DNA of 55,520 bases from MedAcidi-G1 sp002294285 (GTDB lineage: Bacteria; Actinomycetota; Acidimicrobiia; Acidimicrobiales; MedAcidi-G1): NCBI GenBank assembly GCA_963999645.1, contig CAXEUY010000013.1, positions 1 to 55,520 of the forward strand, written 5' to 3'. Positions 52,444 to 55,520 of this stretch are shown in pieces; position 1 is the first letter of the stretch, and the number at the start of each line of letters is the position of its first letter. The translations under genes and the position numbers were made by a program. The notes beneath the pieces are model-generated. The model was not told the DNA's origin, did no database searches, and was given only the letters and a program-made list of their open reading frames with translations.

Positions 52444-53614
52444 AGATTGGATTCAATTAGAAATGAAGAAGTTAGGAGGAATCAGAACAAAGATCGCCTT
52501 GCTCTACTCGATTCTTTTATTTGGATTGGCTTCAATAGTTTTGGGTGTCATTTACGTTTCATTTCCACAGTCGCTTTCAGACTCAGAGGTAACGCAACAA
52601 AATGTAGAAACAGAAAGTGGCGGTCTTAGCGCAGAAAGGTTAAACGGATTTGAAGAACTCCTTTTGTTTGAAGAAAAAGTCAATCAAAATGCTGTTGAAC
52701 AATTAAGAGATTACATTCTTATTGCTCTAGCTGGGCTTCTATTAATAAGCCTTATGGTTGGGTGGTATGCCGCTGGAATAGTTTTAAAACCCATGAAACA
52801 CATTTCATTTGCAGCGCGTGAAATTTCAGCTACTGATTTGTCAAAAAGAATCGCACTGAAGGGACCAGCAGATGAACTTCGTGATTTAGCCGACACTTTC
52901 GATGACATGCTTGCAAGACTTGATAAAGCATTCATAAATCAGCGAGAATTCCTTGAAGAAGCAGCGCATGAATTGAGAAACCCATTAGCTGTTTTGAAAG
53001 CTAATTTAGAAGTTGTAGCTGCTGACCCAGAGTCCACAATCGAGGACTATACGACAGCTAGCGAAGTGGCGAGCAGGGCAGCTGATCGTATGGGAAAACT
53101 AGTAGACGATTTGCTTCTTTTTGCTCAGCATGAGCGACCTGATGTGCAACGTATCGATTTAGATTTAGAGGAATTAATTCAAAGCACTGTCGAAGATTTC
53201 CAAGCGGAAGCTAAATCATTAGGAGTACTGCTTGATGTTGAGTGTGATCCACATCTAGAAGTAGTTGGGGATCCATCAGCACTCAGGCGTGCTTTCGCAA
53301 ACATTTTGAGCAACTCTATTCGAGTATCAGAAAATGGAAAGCGTATTCATGTACATGCCGGAAGTGATAAAGAAATGGTTTGGATTTCAGTTCGTGATGA
53401 AGGACCTGGGTTGGTACCCGACGAAGCTGAAAAAGTTTTCGATCGTTTTTGGAGAGCGGACCAAGTATCAGCAAGAGAAGCTGGACGTTCAGGCCTGGGT
53501 CTGGCAATAGTTAAAACAATTGTTGAAAGCCACGGCGGTAGAACAACTGTCCGTTCAACAAAAGACGTCGGTTCCACTTTCACGATTTGGCTTCCCAGAT
53601 TACTAAAGGGATGA
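52427..53614 (+). CDS. Sensor histidine kinase
   Basis: A 395-residue membrane sensor. Helix 1 (about 22-46) and helix 2 (about 96-120) enclose a short extracytoplasmic loop of about 50 residues; HAMP (121-173), HisKA with the H-box FLEEAAHELRNPLAV (phospho-His181), N-box NILSNSIR, G1 DEGPGL and G2 GRSGLGLAIVKTIVESHGG follow. The small sensor loop suggests sensing of the membrane or of protein interactions. Start TTG 52427 lies inside the regulator gene; ATG 52463 (MKKLGGIRTK) is an alternative. Confidence 0.92.
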   Translation: MIIKIKDWIQLEMKKLGGIRTKIALLYSILLFGLASIVLGVIYVSFPQSLSDSEVTQQNVETESGGLSAERLNGFEELLLFEEKVNQNAVEQLRDYILIALAGLLLISLMVGWYAAGIVLKPMKHISFAAREISATDLSKRIALKGPADELRDLADTFDDMLARLDKAFINQREFLEEAAHELRNPLAVLKANLEVVAADPESTIEDYTTASEVASRAADRMGKLVDDLLLFAQHERPDVQRIDLDLEELIQSTVEDFQAEAKSLGVLLDVECDPHLEVVGDPSALRRAFANILSNSIRVSENGKRIHVHAGSDKEMVWISVRDEGPGLVPDEAEKVFDRFWRADQVSAREAGRSGLGLAIVKTIVESHGGRTTVRSTKDVGSTFTIWLPRLLKG

Positions 53615-53655
53615 CTTGCTGATCATTTTCAACGGCGAGGCAATAGATTTAACTT

Positions 53656-54933
53656 ATGGAAGAAGATTTTGGAACACCTTTTAGAGAAGAGAAAGATACG
53701 GAAATAAAAGGTCCAGAAAAGCATGAGCAGTCATTTCCAGACCTGCTTCCTTCACCTGTGCTGTCTGATCAAAAACAGATGAGAAAAATTGCACTGCTAT
53801 TCCTAGGAGCAGGGTTATTTATAGTGCTTCTAACTGGAGCTTTTATTTTTGGTTGGGTTGTAAATTCAGATAACGATAAAACTTCCTCGATTAACATGGC
53901 ATCAGATCAAATTGGCGTAGTCCAAGAGTTAATGGAAGCGCTCGTTAACAACTCAGGAGATCTAACGGAAAGTGAAGTCGCTGCGATAATTGCAGAAATG
54001 ACTTCATTCAATTCGGAGGTCGAGCCTGTTGTAGCGGTAGCTGACACAGTTTCGCGTTCAGTGGTGATCGTTCGTTCCGAAACAGGTCAGGGTTCAGGAA
54101 TAGCCTTGGATGATCAAAGAAGGGTAGTGACAAACGCCCATGTCTTAGGAGATTCTGAAACAGTTCAAGTTCTACTGCCAAGCGGGAGAATGGTTGAAGC
54201 TCGAATCATAGGGTCAGACATTAGGAGAGACGTGGCAGTAATCGAACTTGATGATGTTGACAACAGTTTGGTACCGGCGCGATTTGCCTCAAGTCAAAAT
54301 CTGAGAGTAGGACAACTAGCAGTAGCTGTAGGAAGTCCTTTTGAGCTGAATCAAACCGTTACGTCTGGAATCGTTAGCGCTATTGGACGAGTGGAACCTT
54401 CATACGGCTGTGAAATTGCTGGACCCATGAGTGCTGAATGTGCGGGAGTGGCCATGATACAAACCGATGCCCCAATCAATCCTGGTAATTCTGGGGGTCC
54501 GCTTGCAGACAGAAATGGCCATGTAATAGGTATGAATACCTCGATAAGAACAGAGGGCTTTCTATCCGCAAATGTTGGAGTTGGTTTCGCCATACCCAGT
54601 GACACTGTTTTATTGGTGGCTCAGCGTTTAATTTCCAGAGAGCCTATAGGCACCGCCTTTCTCGGGATCTTAGGCGAAACACCTACCGACGGAAGAGCGG
54701 GTGCTTTACTCCTTGAAGTTCAAGAGTCTTCACCGGCTTATGTAGCGGGTCTAGAAGTAGGTGATCTGATTGTTCGCGTAGACAGACGCCCGATTTTAAA
54801 TATGCAAGCTTTGAGAGCTGATATACAGCTTCGACTCCCAGATGAAGAGGTTGTTTTGGAATACATAAGAGGGGAAAAAATTTTAGAAACAACTGTTCGT
54901 CTTGCATCTTTAGACGACGAGTATCAGCAGTAG
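53656..54933 (+). CDS. HtrA/DegP-type serine protease with PDZ domain
   Basis: A 425-residue membrane-anchored protease. An N-terminal cytoplasmic segment (1-42) is followed by one membrane helix (about 43-68) and the trypsin-like domain with catalytic triad His162 (TNAHVLG), Asp192 (RRDVAVIELD) and Ser279 (NPGNSGGPL). A single PDZ domain follows (about 335-420). It would work in envelope protein quality control outside the membrane. The Cys pair near 252 and 262 in the protease domain could form a disulfide. ATG 53656 lies 41 bases after the kinase, suggesting a three-gene envelope-stress unit. Confidence 0.93.
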   Translation: MEEDFGTPFREEKDTEIKGPEKHEQSFPDLLPSPVLSDQKQMRKIALLFLGAGLFIVLLTGAFIFGWVVNSDNDKTSSINMASDQIGVVQELMEALVNNSGDLTESEVAAIIAEMTSFNSEVEPVVAVADTVSRSVVIVRSETGQGSGIALDDQRRVVTNAHVLGDSETVQVLLPSGRMVEARIIGSDIRRDVAVIELDDVDNSLVPARFASSQNLRVGQLAVAVGSPFELNQTVTSGIVSAIGRVEPSYGCEIAGPMSAECAGVAMIQTDAPINPGNSGGPLADRNGHVIGMNTSIRTEGFLSANVGVGFAIPSDTVLLVAQRLISREPIGTAFLGILGETPTDGRAGALLLEVQESSPAYVAGLEVGDLIVRVDRRPILNMQALRADIQLRLPDEEVVLEYIRGEKILETTVRLASLDDEYQQ

Positions 54934-55061
54934 ATGCTTGAATATTTGTTTTTACCATTAGAATTAATCCGCAGAACGAGAATGTGAGATCTGAAATTTT
55001 TGCGTGTTTTTTTAAATTGGCGTGATTCCAATCAGAATAAGGCAGACTGTTGGACTGAAAT

Positions 55062-55083
55062 AAGATGTAAAAGCATCTTTTTA
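55062..55083 (+). terminator. Possible terminator hairpin upstream of rpsP
   Basis: AAGATG (55062-55067) and CATCTT (55074-55079) form a 6-base stem with a 6-base loop, followed by TTTT (55079-55082). It is GC-poor and thus weak, but it is the only stem plus U-run in the 192 bases between the protease and rpsP. The rest of that gap (54934-55125) shows no open frame I trust. Confidence 0.35.
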
Positions 55084-55125
55084 TTAAATTAAGTAACCGG
55101 TAAAAAAAGAGAGAGTGGTATAAAC

Positions 55126-55520
55126 GTGGCCGTAAGACTTCGCTTGATGCGCATGGGCAAGAAGAAGCAACCGACCTATCGAGTGGTGGCAGCAGATAAG
55201 CGTAAAGCACGCAACGGTAAGTTCATTGAGGTAATCGGCTTTTACGATCCAAAGCAAGACCCATCGATCATAGAAATTGAAAACGAAAGAGCTGTTCATT
55301 GGTTGAACAATGGCGCACAGCCATCCGAAAGGGTAGAGAAGTTATTGAAAATCTCAGGAGCCTGGGATGACTATAAGGGATTACCCGAAGGAACGAGCGT
55401 CACTGCGCCACCTGTTGCTGAGCCTAAACTTTCAAAAAAAGCTCAGGAAGCATTGAAAGCAGCTGAGGAACCAGCCGCTGAGGAACCAGCCGCTGAGGAA
55501 CCAGCCGCTGAGGAACCAGC
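55126..55520 (+). CDS. rpsP: 30S ribosomal protein S16 (partial, cut by window end)
   Basis: I translated 131 codons from GTG 55126; the gene runs past the window end. Typical S16 opens AVRLRLMRMGKKKQPTYRVV with the AADKRKARNGKFIEVIGFYDP block and ends its core at about residue 80. A C-terminal extension beyond the core (starting VTAPPVAEPKLSKKAQ) runs into AAEEP repeats. Such Ala/Glu-rich tails are common in actinobacterial S16. No ffh gene precedes it, unlike the usual ffh-rpsP order. Confidence 0.95.
   Translation, partial: MAVRLRLMRMGKKKQPTYRVVAADKRKARNGKFIEVIGFYDPKQDPSIIEIENERAVHWLNNGAQPSERVEKLLKISGAWDDYKGLPEGTSVTAPPVAEPKLSKKAQEALKAAEEPAAEEPAAEEPAAEEP
55462..55520. repeat. 15-bp tandem repeat in the rpsP tail (at least 3.9 copies)
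   Basis: The unit GCTGAGGAACCAGCC recurs from 55462, 55477, 55492 and 55507 (the last cut at the window end). Copies are identical and encode AEEPA, extending the acidic C-terminal tail of S16. Identical units indicate recent expansion, so total copy number beyond the window is unknown. Confidence 0.95.

Noticed and set aside
1..55520. tRNA, rRNA, CRISPR array, transposase or phage genes.
   Set aside because: I looked for tRNA-like T-loops, repeats with spacers, transposase motifs and terminal inverted repeats by eye and found none I could support; a tRNAscan or CRISPR finder run would be more sensitive.

Overview
The window reads as a chromosomal segment of a marine-type, rather AT-rich actinobacterium, most likely of the class Acidimicrobiia. 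This placement is inferred from gene content, not from a marker-gene search. Actinobacterial hallmarks are NucS, two PIG-L deacetylases of the mycothiol type (Mca-like and MshB-like), a UvrD2-like helicase with a C-terminal HRDC domain, a SepIVA-like coiled-coil gene between coaD and the DUF177 gene, GTP-dependent PEP carboxykinase, and several luciferase-like (F420/FMN) oxidoreductases. Genes are tightly packed, many start codons are GTG or TTG, and 1-8 base overlaps are common. I saw no tRNA or rRNA gene, CRISPR array, insertion sequence or prophage gene.

Region 1 (1-10560) is the accessory, catabolic-looking part. It holds the end of an NMT1/SsuBC-type ABC importer, two luciferase-like monooxygenases flanking a PYROXD2-like FAD enzyme, a minus-strand operon (phytanoyl-CoA-dioxygenase-like protein, CodA-like amidohydrolase, UbiD decarboxylase), and a divergent plus-strand group (UbiX flavin prenyltransferase, creatininase-family hydrolase, MTH1187/YkoF-like thiamine-binding protein). 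Together they could import and break down an aromatic or N-heterocyclic carboxylate. No substrate can be named from sequence.

Region 2 (10568-23958) mixes two coupled fold-type-II PLP enzymes of unknown substrate, a secreted peptidoglycan-binding protein with TTTVAP repeats, an SLC41/MgtE-like transporter next to a duplicated PhoU-TrkA_C protein, a stomatin/NfeD pair, an Mca-like amidase, a third luciferase-like enzyme, two small unknown proteins, and a minus-strand chain cysQ-nucS-geranylgeranyl reductase-PAP2.

Region 3 (24026-37969) contains cysDNC for sulfate activation, ettA, a HAD hydrolase, exonuclease III, the UvrD2-like helicase, an ElaA-like acetyltransferase, an alpha/beta hydrolase, a CaiB/AMACR-type protein, an MshB-like deacetylase, a small membrane protein, and pckG coupled to a degenerate cold-shock-domain protein.

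Region 4 (38090-55520) is a conserved housekeeping block: YloV-like DAK2 protein, recG, GNAT, rsmD, coaD, sepIVA-like, DUF177, rpmF, plsX, acpP, rnc, an Fpg-like gene, smc, then a two-component system, an HtrA-type protease and rpsP (cut by the window end). The clearest oddity is the Fpg-like protein, which has lost the N-terminal catalytic proline, the catalytic lysine, the DNA-intercalating residues and the zinc finger. The usual ftsY and ffh genes between smc and rpsP are replaced by the two-component system and protease.
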